This document shows, one piece after another, positions 42,510-57,109 of a stretch of DNA of 64,000 nt. The notes beneath the pieces are model-generated. The model was not told the origin of the DNA and did not search any database. It saw only the letters and a program-made list of their open reading frames with translations. The position numbers and the translations under genes are program-made. The stretch covers positions 124,001-188,000 of the forward strand of contig JAPFBL010000570.1 in the NCBI GenBank assembly GCA_026182355.1, read 5' to 3'. Source of the DNA: Hermatobates lingyangjiaoensis (lineage: Eukaryota; Arthropoda; Insecta; Hemiptera; Hermatobatidae). Numbering within the stretch: the stretch's first letter is position 1; every line of letters begins with the position of its first letter.

Positions 42510-44880
42510 ATATAAACTAGGACTTAAGAGTACTGTTATACTCTTAATGTGATTAAGAGTATCATTATTATCACTCTTAATATAATTAAGAGTTAATAAA
42601 TTACGAGAATGCTTAAAATACTTAAACAATTTGTTGATTGTACAAATTATTATGTACCAGAAAACGACTGTTTTCCTTATCATATCACACATTAAAGTCA
42701 TATGTTACTTCTTTGATAAGGGAGAAGATAAGGAACTGTTTGATAAAGCACTAATTTGGCCATCAAACAGATCCACTGGATATAGGAGAACACAATCTTT
42801 TGTTGTCCTGTAAGAGATTATTTCTTCTAATGATATCTTCAGTTTGGATTTACAAAATTGCTATTACTAATGTGGTAATACTAATGATATTGTATATATC
42901 AGTTGTCTGTCATATACAAATAAACGTGTATATTGATAACTGGATCAATCATCATCAGTACTACATCCAGGAATTAAATACTAGTAAACATCCCTCATTT
43001 AGAATAGAATAATATTTGTATTTAAAGTATAAACTTTATACAAAGGCGTATTACATTGCTTCATAGTTTAAAATTCACATGCTAGTATTCTCAAGCCATA
43101 ATATAATCAATAATAACGAAATATATAAAAAACAGAACAAATAAAATCTGAAATATACTGATATTTGAACCTTTCTTTCCATTTTCCATGTTTCACACAA
43201 GCATACTATGTCTGATCCTCTGAAGTCTGTTCAATTATCCAAGAAATGCTGATATCCACTGTTGTTCCAAAACGTAATAGATAAAGACCCTGTAACTAAT
43301 GCAGAGTCTTCTCCTAAAAGCAGTCCTTCATCATCACACTGATGTCAATCTCCACCTTTCTTCTTTACTGGTAACTTATAAAATATTTCAGCTACATCTA
43401 TCTTATAACACTCTTTTATTTTATTGATCCCATTCAATTTATTATTATACAATAATTCAGAAACTATCTGAGGTGTTAAAAAACTTAGAGTATCAATGTA
43501 CAGGTTATCATATGGTATGTTATTTTTACCGAGCATTCTGTTTTTTTTTCTCTAATTTCTTTTCTAATTGCCTAGTAGTTGAGAACGTTTTGCTCTTAAA
43601 GCCTTGAAGTAATCCTTTTGTACACTAAACTCTGTACCTGCTAGCAGTAAGCATTTTTTCAATTATACTGTTGATATCTGAATCATTAGGGAAATGAGCT
43701 ATAACTAATGTATCTCTTTCACTGTTTGCCTTAAGAATATTTGCTCGATTAATAAATAACTCCTCCGTGATTTTTGCCCTCATTTAGACATTTCATTATG
43801 TGTGAACATATGTGAACATTATGTGGGAAATTTATATATTATATACTAAAGTAGTTTGATATTATGTTTATTTATAGTAAAGTTGAATGTAGGTCATTCC
43901 AAATGATTTGATTTAATTAATTATATGTTTGAATGATTATTACAAATCTACCTTATTAGTTATTATATTTCATGATTGGCAATTTCATTTGCTATATCAC
44001 AAGATTTAATTGGATACTAATGCTATCTGCTCCTTTTCGTCTTATCATCTCAATCATTTACAACTGCCACACATTTCGTGTTCACTAATTTATTCTTAAC
44101 AATCATCAAAATTACATTTCATCATGACTAGCAAAGTTGAACATCATTATCAAAATAAATCAATTAATTCAATTGATTGGGTCTATTTCTCATAATTCTC
44201 GTACTTACTATAAATTTAAAATATAAACTAGTTTAAATTTTCCAATTCAATTTCGACTTAAAAACAATTGTAAATGTTCATTATTGTTTAATGCTGAGCA
44301 TTACTTAAAGATGTTGAATTTGTTTTTGAAAGAAATTACGTAAATAAACATTTTGAATGAAAACTAAATATAATAACAATGATTGAACTTAATTTAGTAA
44401 CATTAATTTGATGAAACATAAGAAGTAATTTAGAATATTGTGATATATTATTTTAAGCCAAGTTGTTTAATAGCTATAATACAAATCTTTTACAATTATA
44501 TCTGCTATTACTTAAATTAATTCATATAATGTTTATTTTCTTTTTATTTAAGTTGTATAATTACTTTGAATCAACAAAATCACGTCTTTTTAATTATGGT
44601 TTCGTTGATTTAATATAACAGTGTATAGTATTACGTTCTTGAGGAAACGAACAGAAGTTCTTGAGGATTTTGTTCACAAAAAAATTAACTCCTGATTATA
44701 TGTCGACGTTTTGCCAAAAGTTGTTTGGCAATTTCAAGGCTAAAGAAACAATTTATTAACGACATTGTAGATAGAAATTTTGACCTATGATTGAATGTGA
44801 AAGCTATTGAAAAGACAAAAATCATTATGTTCTTAACTATATAGATACTTTTTATTTCTTCGAGTAAAGTTAAGTGCAGG
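42510..44880. repeat. AT-rich stretch with repeat R fragments
   Basis: 42600-43030 matches the 3' part of repeat R (caatcatcatcagtactaca). 43850-43910 matches its end block. The remainder shows no convincing coding exon. Near 44700 the minus strand has a long perfect stem then ACGUC, possibly a decayed hammerhead-like end. Confidence 0.45.
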
Positions 44881-44884
44881 CCAC

Positions 44885-44985
44885 TCATTTTTTACTTTAC
44901 TATAAGTAAAGTATAGTGATCGTGAAAAATTCGATCTCGAGATTTTGACGGTACCAGAAGTCGTTTTATCAAGTTTTTTCGATGA

Positions 44986-45029
<44 letters not shown>

Positions 45030-46805
45030 GGTGGGTGAGTGTGTTAGCATTGCTTGTTACCACGCTACGGTCCAGAATCTTTGATGGATCAAGTTGATAT
45101 TTTACACAAAAATGGGCCCCATAAAGACGAAGATCCCTATTGTTTGGGAAGAATTATGCATGATGGGAAAGTCACTTTTTTTGCCAAAAACCGTTTTTTA
45201 GAAAACATTTATTTCTCCTAAACTGATAACCCTAGAGTTTTGAAATTTTAACATTATCTTTGAGGTTACAAATGCAACAAACGAAAAAAATATTCATTAT
45301 TTTAAAACAACGGGAAATATTTTTTTCAATAAAATGTAAAAATTTTGACTTATAATTCAATCTCAAACCTTGTGAGAGCGATACAAGCCATACTGTTTGA
45401 CGGACAAGAATGAAACTATGCCTATAAATAGGACATTATGTGGAGAATGAGTTGAGATATTTTTTTTCAAAATTACATTCGCTAATGGGGCGTTACAGTA
45501 CGATTTGTGTTTTCAGAAAATGTTTTTTTGACGCTAAACGGCTGATTAAAAAATAATGAAAATTTGACCAAAAATGGAACGAAAAATTAGCAATTCATAA
45601 AAAAAATCATGAAGTTTCAATTACGGGAAAGAGCAATAACGCTATAAAAACTGTTTGTTTATCCAAGAGTAAGAGATCACCTGCTTTTCTTGTCGATTTT
45701 TTTATATTTTTTTACATTGTTTACATTGACTTAGAAATTTTTTGAGTGAATCCACTGAGATAAAATTGATATTTATGAAGGAACAGTTTAAATAGTTTAT
45801 TGACTTTTATGAGATGTAAGAGGAATAATATTGTTACATGTAAAAAAATCACCGCCAATAAACATAAATATTGGAAGACCTTTGTCTTCATAATTTATGG
45901 ATTTGTCTCATAAATTGCTTTAATAAATCTATATATTGCACTCTTGAGCAAAACTTAATATCAGTTACAATTACATTATAATTGAGAATGTAGTTCCTTT
46001 CCATGATATTGAAATGTAATGAATGGACTCTTTCCTCAAGAATGAGGACTTATGTTTGTTGAGAAATATCTAGTTTTTTTTTATAATTCTAGTCTAATAG
46101 TTTATATTTATTATTTTCAAAAATTAGACTACCAACTATAAAAGATTTAAATTATATTGAATAGCTGGCTTTGACTTCGATTTGAGTATGTAAACTGGCT
46201 AATTACTAATATATTTTTTCTCAATATACATTCATAGGAAACTTATAACGGAGTACAGAAGGCAGGAAAAGGATAAAACTCACTCAGAAAAAATTCGTAT
46301 ATATGATATCTGACAAAGGGGAAGGAAAATGATCTTATTAAATACTAAGAAACCATAAAATTCCCAGTATATAATTATATAAAAGACCGAAAATGTAAAA
46401 GATAATTCAAAATATAAATCTTTCGTTTAGAGATTAAAAAAGTAATTATCGTACATCTTTAATTATAAATCACCTTAAAACAACATTTTCTTCGCTGTTT
46501 ATGATGTTTTTCAGAGAAAAAAGGGTATTTTCCTGTTTTAAATTTGAAAATTTTACTTTAATATTCAATGTAGAAGGATATCAAGTAAACGATGTAAGAA
46601 ATCCATTGGCTATTTGGACAAAAGCCATGTTCTCTTGTAGGAGAATATTTCGTATCAAGAAATGTTCACTTTGGTTTTTCAAAAATATTATTACTGCTGT
46701 AGTTATACTAATGAAATTATTTGCATCAGCTGCGTGATGTACAAAATTAAGCTTATATATTGATATGTCCTTCAATCACTATCTGTACTACCTCAGGAAT
46801 GAAAG
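44885..46805 (+). repeat. repeat R, long copy A
   Basis: The copy starts actttactataagtaaagta, then has ttcgatctcgagattttgac, a (TG)n/(GTGG)n block, ggtccagaatctttgatgga, and ends near tcaatcactatctgtactac. It is roughly 1.9 kb with no long ORF and no transposase or RT motif. The element type is unknown. Confidence 0.65.
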
Positions 46806-46939
46806 ACTAATAATCATATCCTTATATCAATATCCTTATGTCAATGTGAAAAAAAAACCATAGTCGAAATAACTGATTTATCAATCAATTCCCCTCTGTT
46901 ACTGTACATGTAAAATGTAATAAATAACCAAAATAGTAG

Positions 46940-47030
46940 TAATAGTAGTGGTAATTGTAAAACAATCATGTTGTAGCCCTGAAGATGACATAAATATATG
47001 TCGAAGCGTCGGCAAAAGGACTAGTTTAAA
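46940..47030 (+). repeat. hammerhead-like terminal fragment
   Basis: CUGAAGA at 46979, stem II GACAUA/UAUGUC (6 bp), then GAA-GCGU-C. The first base of stem III is changed from A to G. Confidence 0.5.
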
Positions 47031-47149
47031 ATCATTAGACCTCAACCCTCAAAAAAAAATTACATCATATAAACATTGGGTCAAGAAAACAAATCATGAA
47101 TATCCATATTTATATAGTAATATAGTATAGTATATTATAGTACTATAGT

Positions 47150-49850
47150 ATTATATACTATAGTGCTATATTGATTTGTGTATTAAAACAATAACACATA
47201 CCTATATTTACACACAATATGACAAATTAATTTGAAATACAGAATAATTTGCTCGTTATTTATCAAATAGTATATATAATATAGTAATATATATAGTAAT
47301 ATAGTCATTCCATATATTTCCTTAAAGAAAACAAGTAAAATAGTGTTTTATTTAAAGAGATTAAGTGAACCAATAAATGACGTAATTGAAATGATGTGCT
47401 TGAGTGACGTCATGCACATCATGCACTGTGATTGGTCAGTTCAGAATACGACTTTGTAGTGTTCTAATACATCCGCCATAATGAAATATTATTCTCTGAA
47501 AAGAACAATATTCCTGAATATTTAAACAAATCGTAAGTACGACCGTTTCTGCAACTATTTGTAGGTATATTTTTAACAATAAATTAGTTCCATAATAATA
47601 ATAATAAATAAATAATTAGATGACAATTTCTTAGTGATTATGTTTAACTAAATGGCTACTTCAGTTATAGGTTAGCGTCCTTTCTTTAAAAAAAATTATA
47701 TTAAAATCAATGATACATACCTATATTTATACACAATGTGACAAATTAATTAAAAATACAGAATAATGTGTTCGTTATTTATCAAAATGTCAAACAAATA
47801 TCCTACCAGAAATAAATTATTGAAATAATTAGAATTTCATTTTAAATTATTAAAGTTTAATGGAATATATTACTTTCTAATATTATGTGTAACTCTTACA
47901 GTTTGAATTCAATAATAGTTATCATTGTTTTTATGATTATTTGTTTCATGTTTAATACAATTAAATATTTCAATTCAGTTATTAGTTTTAATTTTGTTAT
48001 ACAATGTAATGATGTATCATTTAACGTTCATTTTACTAATTACTGGCATATTCATTTAATTAATAAATAAAAATCATTCTTTATAATCATATAATGGAAA
48101 ATTACGTTAACTAACACTGATTTAGAAAAAATATGAGAACATAATACAGGACTAAAACCATGGCTACAATAACCTTGTCCATAGAACAAGCTCAGCATTT
48201 TACAACTTCCAATATTAATTTAACATCCATTTCTTTTACCTGTATTATAATTGTTTACCAATTGAAATCATTATGAAGCAATGAAAAGAGTTGGGTAACT
48301 GTAAACTTACTTTTGGTTCATTCTTTGTTATCATATAGAATTGTTAAATTCATTGAAAATTTTTTATATTTTGAAACTGTAGTTTCTATATTATAGTCAT
48401 ATTTATAATGTTGACATTATGAATTGTTTATTATTAAAAATTATATCAACACTAAATGATAGGTTGAGCACTTTAAATGTTCATTACTTGTTCAATCTGT
48501 TATAATGTCATATTTCTTCCTATTGGTAGATTAATTAAGTTATTTACTAATTTCATACTAATTTCTCTTGCTAATAACCTCAATAGTTCAATTCAACATT
48601 CATAAATTGTATTTAATTTCAACTAATTTACTCTGTTCTTTTCTAACTTCCAATATAAATTTAATATCCATTGAATATCCATTGAATTTAATATTAATTT
48701 AATACTTGTATTATATTGTTCACCAATTAAAATCTTTATGTAGCAAAGAAAAGATTTGGGCAATTGTAAACTTCATTCTGCATTATCACATATTTTTTTT
48801 TCATACTTTGAAACTGTAGTTTCTATATAGGATCAATCATATTAATAATTTTGATATTATGAAATGTTTATTATTAAAAATTATATGCACACAATTATAT
48901 AAAAACTATTTAAGTATCTATGAAATTAGTTTTTAAATGTGTTTAAACTAAATTTAATCCTATATCATGTTTATTAAAGAAGTAATTTGCCAAATTTCTC
49001 TAATTTCTAGACTTTTTAACACTTTATTTTGATTATTTGAGCATTTGTTTTAATGAAAATAATGAATTTTTTAAAGGTAATTCAGCAAAAAGAAACTTTA
49101 TTTATGGTAATAATTTCCTTTTAAAATTATTAAAATTGGATTTGTTTTATTTTAGTAATTACCGAATAAACTTCAAGATGTTTAAAACATTTTTCTTAAC
49201 TTACTTCAGTATATTTGTTTGTGATATATATTTTATATCAAAGAAATATATATCACAAAGAATAGATTAAGATATATGGTTGTGATTTTTGTTTTAGGAT
49301 AATCATGTTTGTGATATATTTATAGATCACTGAGTTGTTACCAGTCTTCAGAGTGATTCACATCTATTTTCCTGATGACAAAGCCATCAAAATATAGCAG
49401 TGAGTTTCTGTTTCATTTCTGTGTGTTCTTTTTTGTGAATATAGTTTACATATATATATTAATAGTTGGATTTTTATTAAATGTCATTTTTCGTTTTGGT
49501 TCTTTTGTTGTTGGCTTTGAAAAAGGTTTAGTTTGAAAAGGAACTTCAAAGGATATGGGGAGAAACATACTTTATTTATTTAAATAAGAAATGAATACCA
49601 GATCTGTGTTTTTGTTTGAATACCACATTTAGTTGTGTTTAAGCAAAACTAAAGTTTGTTTACATATGAAAAGGATGAACATTCCATATCAGTTGCATTT
49701 AATTTTTCAATAAATATTAAATATGGCTCCTGACTTTACTTCACTATTCAATTTTGCCTTAGTGAAATTTGAGGTTGACAACCTTCTGTTGTAGAAGAAT
49801 ACATGAGGGTTTTCCTATTTTCTAATACAGGCTGTTAAATGTCGTTTTAT
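47150..49850. other. AT-rich unassigned sequence with local duplications
   Basis: Diverged duplicate pairs are visible: about 47190-47275 with 47705-47795 (acctatatttacacaca), and about 48230-48400 with 48715-48880 (gtttaccaattgaaatc). A decayed CUGAUGA end is near 49371. No supported gene. Confidence 0.4.
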
Positions 49851-49854
49851 TATC

Positions 49855-51897
49855 AATTTTTACTTTACTATAAATAAAGTATAGTGATTATGAAAAATTC
49901 GATCTTGAGGTTTTGACAGAATTACATGTTTTGAGGTCCCAGAGGTTGTTTTATGAAGTTTTTTGATGATGTCTTTGTGTGGGTGGGTGGGTGAGTGTGT
50001 TAGCATTGCTTATTACCATGCTACGGTCCAGAATCTTTGATGGATCAAGTTGATATTTTACTCAAAAATGGGCCCTATCATAGTATAGATGATCCCTATT
50101 GTTTGGGAAGAATTATGCATGACGGGAAAGTCACTTTTTTTGCCAAAAACCTGTTTATAGACAACATTTTTTCTCCTAAACTCCTAACTTTAGAGTTTTG
50201 AAATGTTGGCACTATCTTTGAGGTTACAAATGCAATAAAAGAAAAATATTTAAAATTTAAAAAAACTGCAAATATTTTTTTTCTTTAAAATGTAAAAATT
50301 AGAACTTCAATTCAATCTCAAAGCTTAAGAGAGCCATACAAGCCATGCCGTATGACCGATCAAAATCAAACAATACCTAAAAATAGATCATTGTATGGAG
50401 AATGAAATGAGATATTTGTTTTTAAAATTACATTCGCCAAAGGGGCGTTAAAGTACGATTTCTGTTTTCAGAAAATGTTTTTTTAACGTTAAACGGCTCA
50501 TTAAAAAACCATGAAAATTTTACCAAAAACGGAACAAAAAATTAGTAATTTAGAAAAAAAATCATGAAAGTTCAATCATGGCAAAGTGCAATAAAGCTAT
50601 AAAAACTGTTTGTTTATCCCAGACTAATGAATCACCTGCTATACTTGTCGAATTTTTGATATTTTTTTACATTGTTTACGTTGACTTAGAATTTTTTTGA
50701 GTGAATTGACCGAAATAAAATAATGTTTATAGATATAATGAAAATTTTAAAATGATTTAACGACTTATATGTGATATAAAAAGAATATAATTCTTATATG
50801 TAAAAATTCAACGACAATAGAGCATATTAAACATATAATTTCTGATTCTTTTCATGGTATGATGAGTTTGTCTAACAAAATGTTCTAATCGATCTACATG
50901 TTGCAACATTCTACAAGGATTAATATCAGATGCTGATTTTTTTATGTTTATGAATGACATTATTTTTGGTTAATACCGAAGTTTGTGGAATGAACTTTTT
51001 CATCCTGTAAGAGACCTTCTATGTTTTCGACTAATATCCATTTTTTTCACTATTCTTGTCTAATAGTTCATACCATTATACTTAAAAATTTCAAGCTTCC
51101 AGCTTTTAAATTTAAAATTGTACAGAAAAGTCGGCTTCGAACTTGATTTGAGAATACAAAAGTCGCTATTTACCAACATATTTTTTTCTCAATATACATT
51201 TACAGCAAAGTGTAGAGTACAGCACGTGAGAAAAAATAACATTCGCTCAGAGTAAATTGGATTTTTATGATTTTTGACTGAGGGAAAGAAAAGTGAGTTT
51301 TTAAAAAACTCTAGCATGCCATAAAATTTTTAGTATAATAATTTGATAAAAGACTAAAAATGTAGAACATTATTCAGAATTAAAAAAAATTCTTTTAATA
51401 ATAATAAATGAAATTAACCTACATCTTAAATTAAAAATTATCTTAAAACGACATTTTTTCTTACATATTTTTGACATTTCAGACAAAAAATTTGTAGTGC
51501 TTTTAATATACTTAAAATATTTTTAATTTCTAAATGGGAAAATTTGTCTTAAGTATTAAATGTAGAAGGAGGTCAGATAAACTATGTAAGAGATCCACTG
51601 GCTATTGGAGCAAAAGCCATGCTTTCTTGTAGGAAATTATTTCGTACAAGCAAATTTTTAATTTACTTTTTATAATGTTATTACTGCTGTAGTTATACTA
51701 ATGATTGTATAACTGTTAATTGTGTGACATACAAAAAAAGTGGATCAATCACTATCTGTACTACTTCAGGAATGAAAGACTAATAAACATCTCCCTTTTA
51801 GACGATTATATTATGCTTAAATGAGACATTATATATTATATACCCAAGAAGTTTGATATTAAGTTTACTTTTTGTAGAGTTGAGTGTAGGCCACTCC
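49855..51897 (+). repeat. repeat R, long copy B
   Basis: It is collinear with copy A over its length and extends further right, to cccaagaagtttgatattaa and gagtgtaggccactccag. It gives the best view of the 3' end of the family. Confidence 0.65.
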
Positions 51898-52036
51898 AGA
51901 TTTTTTTTTTAATGCATTCAATAAGATTTTGAATGTCATTCATCTCGAGACTTTGATGGAATTACATGTTTTGATGAAATCGTTTTATGAAGTTTCTTTC
52001 GATGATATCTGTGTTTATGTTATATGGGTGGGTGTA

Positions 52037-52573
52037 TACAAGGTGACAAAAAAAAAAAAAACGATCCCCAACTCTAATTAGGCCCCATTTCTTAGTGTTT
52101 TGTCCGAATGAAATGAAACTTTGGTCATAACTAGTTTATTGCATTCAAAACATCACATCAAAACACTGGGATCTTTGGCATTTTTTTCTCCGTTCTACAG
52201 CATGTGTTCTAGATGGCCTCCATTTAGCTCTGTGCATTTCTTGAGACGCAGCACGAAGTTGTCCATTACGTTCTTACAGACTGAATTGGTAATGGCTCTC
52301 ATCTCCTCCCTGATGGCTTCGTTGAGTTCCGTGATGGTTCTGGGTTTCCCTGCTTAGACTCTGTCCTTAAGATAGAGGGACTTAGGTCCGGGCTTTGGGG
52401 TGCCCACTCAAAATCAGTCTTGAGACTGATCACTCTGTCTCCGAAGTTGTCTTTCAGACAATCTCGGGACAGGTTTGAGGTGTGAGAACTTGCTCATGAG
52501 CGACGGGTAGAGGATCTGGAGCTCACTCCATAAAGTGTACACGGAGCCTGTTTTTTTTTTGGATCACCCTGTA
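52037..52573 (-). mobile_element. Tc1/mariner-superfamily mini-element with transposase tail
   Basis: Termini TACAAGGTGACAAAAAAA and, inverted, TACAGGGTGATCCAAAAAAA, bounded by TA. The minus strand (about 52350-52207) encodes PRTITELNEAIREEMRAITN, then LKKCTELNGGHLEHML and a stop. This is the conserved C-terminus of DDE transposases of the type that ends with a GGHxEH motif. The catalytic domain is absent. Confidence 0.75.
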
Positions 52574-52879
52574 TACAAAAGTTTGTGTAGACTCTACTGT
52601 ACACAATCTTTGATGCATCAAATAAAATATTTTGTAAAAAAATGAGCGTTATAGTGTAGATGAACCATATTATTTGGGAGCAATTAATTATTATTGGTGG
52701 AGAGAAACCAATGTAATAAATAGCGCGAAATTTTTAAAGTATACCATGACAAAAACATGACAAAAGACAGGATAATCTTAGTATAACCTACCCTTGTTAT
52801 CAGTTCTACCGTAACTAACTAAAATATTCTTAAAACAATATGCCGTCATGAACCCAGGAATCGGATCAAACATACATGT

Positions 52880-53040
52880 GCCAATATAGAATACAGGAGG
52901 TAAATATGAATAACAATTATAAATTGTGTTCAAAGTGACCCACCTTAGCATTAATACAGGCTAAGTATTAAGTATGGGGTCGTTTTCAACATAATTTATA
53001 ATTGTCATCATATTTACCTCCTGTATTCTATATTGAAGCA
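52880..53040. repeat. inverted repeat, about 45 bp arms
   Basis: Arms near 52886-52935 (tagaatacaggaggtaaata) and 52985-53035 are inverse copies. The spacer is about 55 bp. Confidence 0.6.
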
Positions 53041-53769
53041 TTATGTTAACATATCTGTGAGTGCACAGTGAGTTTCCCAACACCCTGTAATAGTGAAGTA
53101 TAATAGAGATACTGATGTTATTACATACCTAAGAAATATTGCACATAATTTATCTTTTAAATTATATTCAATTATCTGTTTTTACAGATAAACTGTTAAA
53201 GACTTTTCTTTTTTAAACTTAGTTGATCATGGTGTAACAAAAGGCAGAAAGCCTGGATATATATCTTAGCCTTGTATTTTGAATACTTGCATTTTATATT
53301 ATTAGTAAATTGTATCCTGAAAATCACATATCTTTTATTCAAGTATACGTTGGTACAAATTAGAACAGTTTTTCTTAGACGAAATTTAAATTAGATGAAT
53401 TGTGTTTGGATGAAATTGTTTTCGACGACTTGATTTAGTTGTATATACCGGAAGAGTCGAAAGATAGCGCTGTGATCGCTAGTCTTCCCTCGTTCATACG
53501 AAGTGATAAGTGATAAGCATAGCTTTAGGAATCAATGAATAATACATTTAAAAGAAACAAACTTAAGTTTAGAGTATTACGTACATCTCTCCTCACTGTT
53601 CTTCCGTACTACTTATACGAAGTTCTGTCGTAGCACAGGTAAATATGAATGTATCTTCAAGTTGTTATTTTGTGATAACAGTTGATGCCGCTTAATTGTA
53701 ATCATTTTTGTTAACACCAAAAGCTATATCAATAACCGTAGAAATGGAAATAGCTATTTTACCGTTCAT

Positions 53770-55490
53770 GAGGCTAAAGCTTCAAGTGTAGAAAAAAAAA
53801 AACTCAAATAAATATGTAATGAATAGTAAAACTATAAGTTATAGTTACACTATTTAAACTGTTAAGTAATGCAATAAGCTCTTTATTTAAGAAATCGATC
53901 AGTTTTGTCTGTTTCACGTCTTTTCGCTGCAAATCATTTATTAAGGACTCGTACTCACAATAAAGTTTAAATTGAGATCTATTTTGCACTATAAGTCGTA
54001 ACAATCGAAGAGCTTCCTACAGTTTCTTATTTATTGGAATTTAAATCTTTTCATCTTGAAGGGGGTTTGATTGAGAATCAATGAAAAAAATCTGGAGTAG
54101 CCTACACTCAACTTTACCATAAACATAATATCATACCTCTTGGGTATATAATAAATAATGTTCCATTTAGGTATAATATAAATGTCTAAATGGGAGATGT
54201 TTATTAGTCCTTCATTCCTGGAGGTAGTACAGATAGTGATTGATCCATTTATCAATATATACTCTAATTATTGTATATCACACCACTGATGCATATAATA
54301 TCATTAGTATAACTACAGCAGTAACAACATTTTTGAAAAGCGAAAGTGTAGATTTCGTGTTACGAAATAATCTCTTACACGAGAACATGGCTTTTGTTCC
54401 AATAGTTTACCTGATCTCCTTCTACATTAAATATTTAAGACAAAGGTTCCCATTTAAAATAAAAATAACTCCTGTTTTCTCTGAAAAACATCAGAAATAT
54501 TGAAGAAAAAATATCATTTAAAGATAATTTTTAATTAAAGATGTAAGTTAATTATACTTATTATTCTTCACCGAATTATGTTTTATAAATATTATAAACA
54601 TTGAATTATGTTTTACATTTTTGGTCTTTTATACAATTGTTATACTGGGAATTTAATAACTTCCTAGTAATTATTAAAAATCATTTTCTTTTCTCTTTGT
54701 TAAAAATCATATATACCTACCAATTTTCTCTGAGCGAGTGTTATCTTTTTCCTGCGTGTTATAACAGAGTACATCCATACATTACATACTCAAATTACAT
54801 ATGAGTATGTAATTATCCAGTTTTACATGCTCAAATGAAAGTCAAAGCTAGCTATTCAGTATGATTTAAAACTTTTATAGCTGGGAGCTTCTAATTTTTG
54901 AAAATAATAGATATAAACTTATAGACTATAATAGTGAAAAAACTGGATATTTGTTAACAAACATAACTGCTCTTTCTTGAGGAAAGGGGCCATTCCTCAC
55001 ACTTCAATATCATGCAAAGATACTATGATTCATAAACACAAACAATTTTTTATCTGATGTTAAGTTTTGTTCAAGAGTACAATATATAGATTGATTATAG
55101 GATTTTGTGAAAGCAACAGACATTTATGTTTATTGGTGGTGATTTTTTTTTGTAAGTAAAAATGTTATTCCTTCTATATCTCATATAGGTCAATAAATTA
55201 TTTAAATTTTTCATTATAAACATCAATTTTATTTCAGTGGATTAACTCAAATAATTTCTAAGTCAATGTAAACAATGTAAAAAAATCTGGAGTGGCGTAC
55301 ACTCAACTTTACTATAAGTAAACTTAATATCATACTTCTTGGGTATATAATGTATAATGTTCCATTTAAGCATAATATAATCGTCTGAATAAGAGATATT
55401 TATTAGTCTTCCATCCTGGATGTAGTACACATAGTAATATATCCATTTATCAATATCCTTTAAAGCATACGGGAGTAAGGTTATTTACTC
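53770..55490 (-). repeat. repeat R, minus-strand copy C
   Basis: The inverse of copy B, beginning at its end block (ctggagtagcctacactcaa). A second end block starts at 55284. The 55 bp minisatellite interrupts it, and R sequence (tttacattgtttacattgac) resumes at about 56965. Confidence 0.6.
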
Positions 55491-55496
55491 AAGGGG

Positions 55497-56945
55497 GTCG
55501 CCTGGTACCTTTGAGACTCCGTTCATAATACAAGGGTACCAGGATTATGATGATACCTGGTACCTTTGAGACTCCGTTTATAATACAAGGGTACCAGGAT
55601 TATGATGATACCTGGTACCTTTGAGACTCCGTTCATAATACAAGGGTACCAGGATTATGATGATACCTGGTACCTTTGAGACTCCGTTTATAATACAAGG
55701 GTACCAGGATTATGATGATACCTGGTACCTTTGAGACTCCGTTCATAATACAAGGGTACCAGGATTATGATGATACCTGGTACCTTTGAGACTCCGTTTA
55801 TAATACAAGGGTACCAGGATTATGATGATACCTGGTACCCTTGAGACTCCGTTCATAATACAAGGGTACCAGGATTATGATGATACCTGGTACCTTTGAG
55901 ACTCCGTTCATAATACAAGGGTACCATGATTATGATGATACCTGGTACCTTTGAGACTCCGTTCATAATACAAGGGTACCAGGATTATGATGATACCTGG
56001 TACCTTTGAGACTCCGTTCATAATACAAGGGTACCAGGATTATGATGATACCTGGTACCTTTGAGACTCCGTTCATAATACAAGGGTACCAGGATTATGA
56101 TGATACCTGGTACCTTTGAGACTCCGTTCATAATACAAGGGTACCAGGATTATGATGATACCTGGTACCTTTGAGACTCCGTTCATAATACAAGGGTACC
56201 AGGATTATGATGATACCTGGTACCCTTGAGACTCCGTTCATAATACAAGGGTACCAGGATTATGATGATACCTGGTACCTTTGAGACTCCGTTCATAATA
56301 CAAGGGTACCATGATTATGATGATACCTGGTACCTTTGAGACTCCGTTCATAATACAAGGGTACCATGATTATGATGATACTTGGTACCTTTGAGACTCC
56401 GTTCTTAATACAAGGGTACCAGGATTATGATGATACCTGGTACCTTTGAGACTCCGTTCATAATACAGGGGTACCAGGATTATGATGATACCTGGTACCT
56501 TTGAGACTCCGTTCATAATACAAGGGTACCAGGATTATGATGATACCTGGTACCTTTGAGACTCCGTTTATAATACAAGGGTACCAGGATTATGATGATA
56601 CCTGGTACCTTTGAGACTCCGTTTATAATACAAGGGTACCAGGATTATGATGATACCTGGTACCTTTGAGACTCCGTTCATAATGCAAGGGTACCAGGAT
56701 TATGATGATACCTGGTACCTTTGAGACTCCGTTCATAATGCAAGGGTACCAGGATTATGATGATACCTGGTACCTTTGAGACTCCGTTCATAATACAAGG
56801 GTACCAGGATTATGATGATACCTGGTACCTTTGAGACTCCGTTCATAATACAAGGGTACCAGGATTATGATGATACCTGGTACCTTTGAGACTCCGTTCA
56901 TAATACAAGGGTACCAGGATTATGATGATACCTGGTACGCAGGTA
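55497..56945. repeat. 55 bp minisatellite, about 26 copies, palindromic arms
   Basis: The unit carries cctggtacctttg and caagggtaccagg, inverted arms around a 16 bp loop, then attatgatgat. Units are highly uniform. Variation is concentrated in the loop (ttcataat/tttataat). Confidence 0.95.
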
Positions 56946-57109
56946 TGATACAAGGGGTACCTTGTATTTTTTTACATTGTTTACATTGACTTTGAAATTT
57001 TTTGAGTGAATACATTGAAATAAAATTGATGTTTATAATGAAAAAAATTACATAATTTATTGACCTATGTGAAATAAAGAAGGAATAAGATTTTTACATG
57101 CAAAATTTT

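Noticed and set aside
55497..56945. CRISPR-like array with palindromic repeats
   Set aside because: Both the palindromic and the intervening parts are repeated identically, so there are no spacers. This is a minisatellite.
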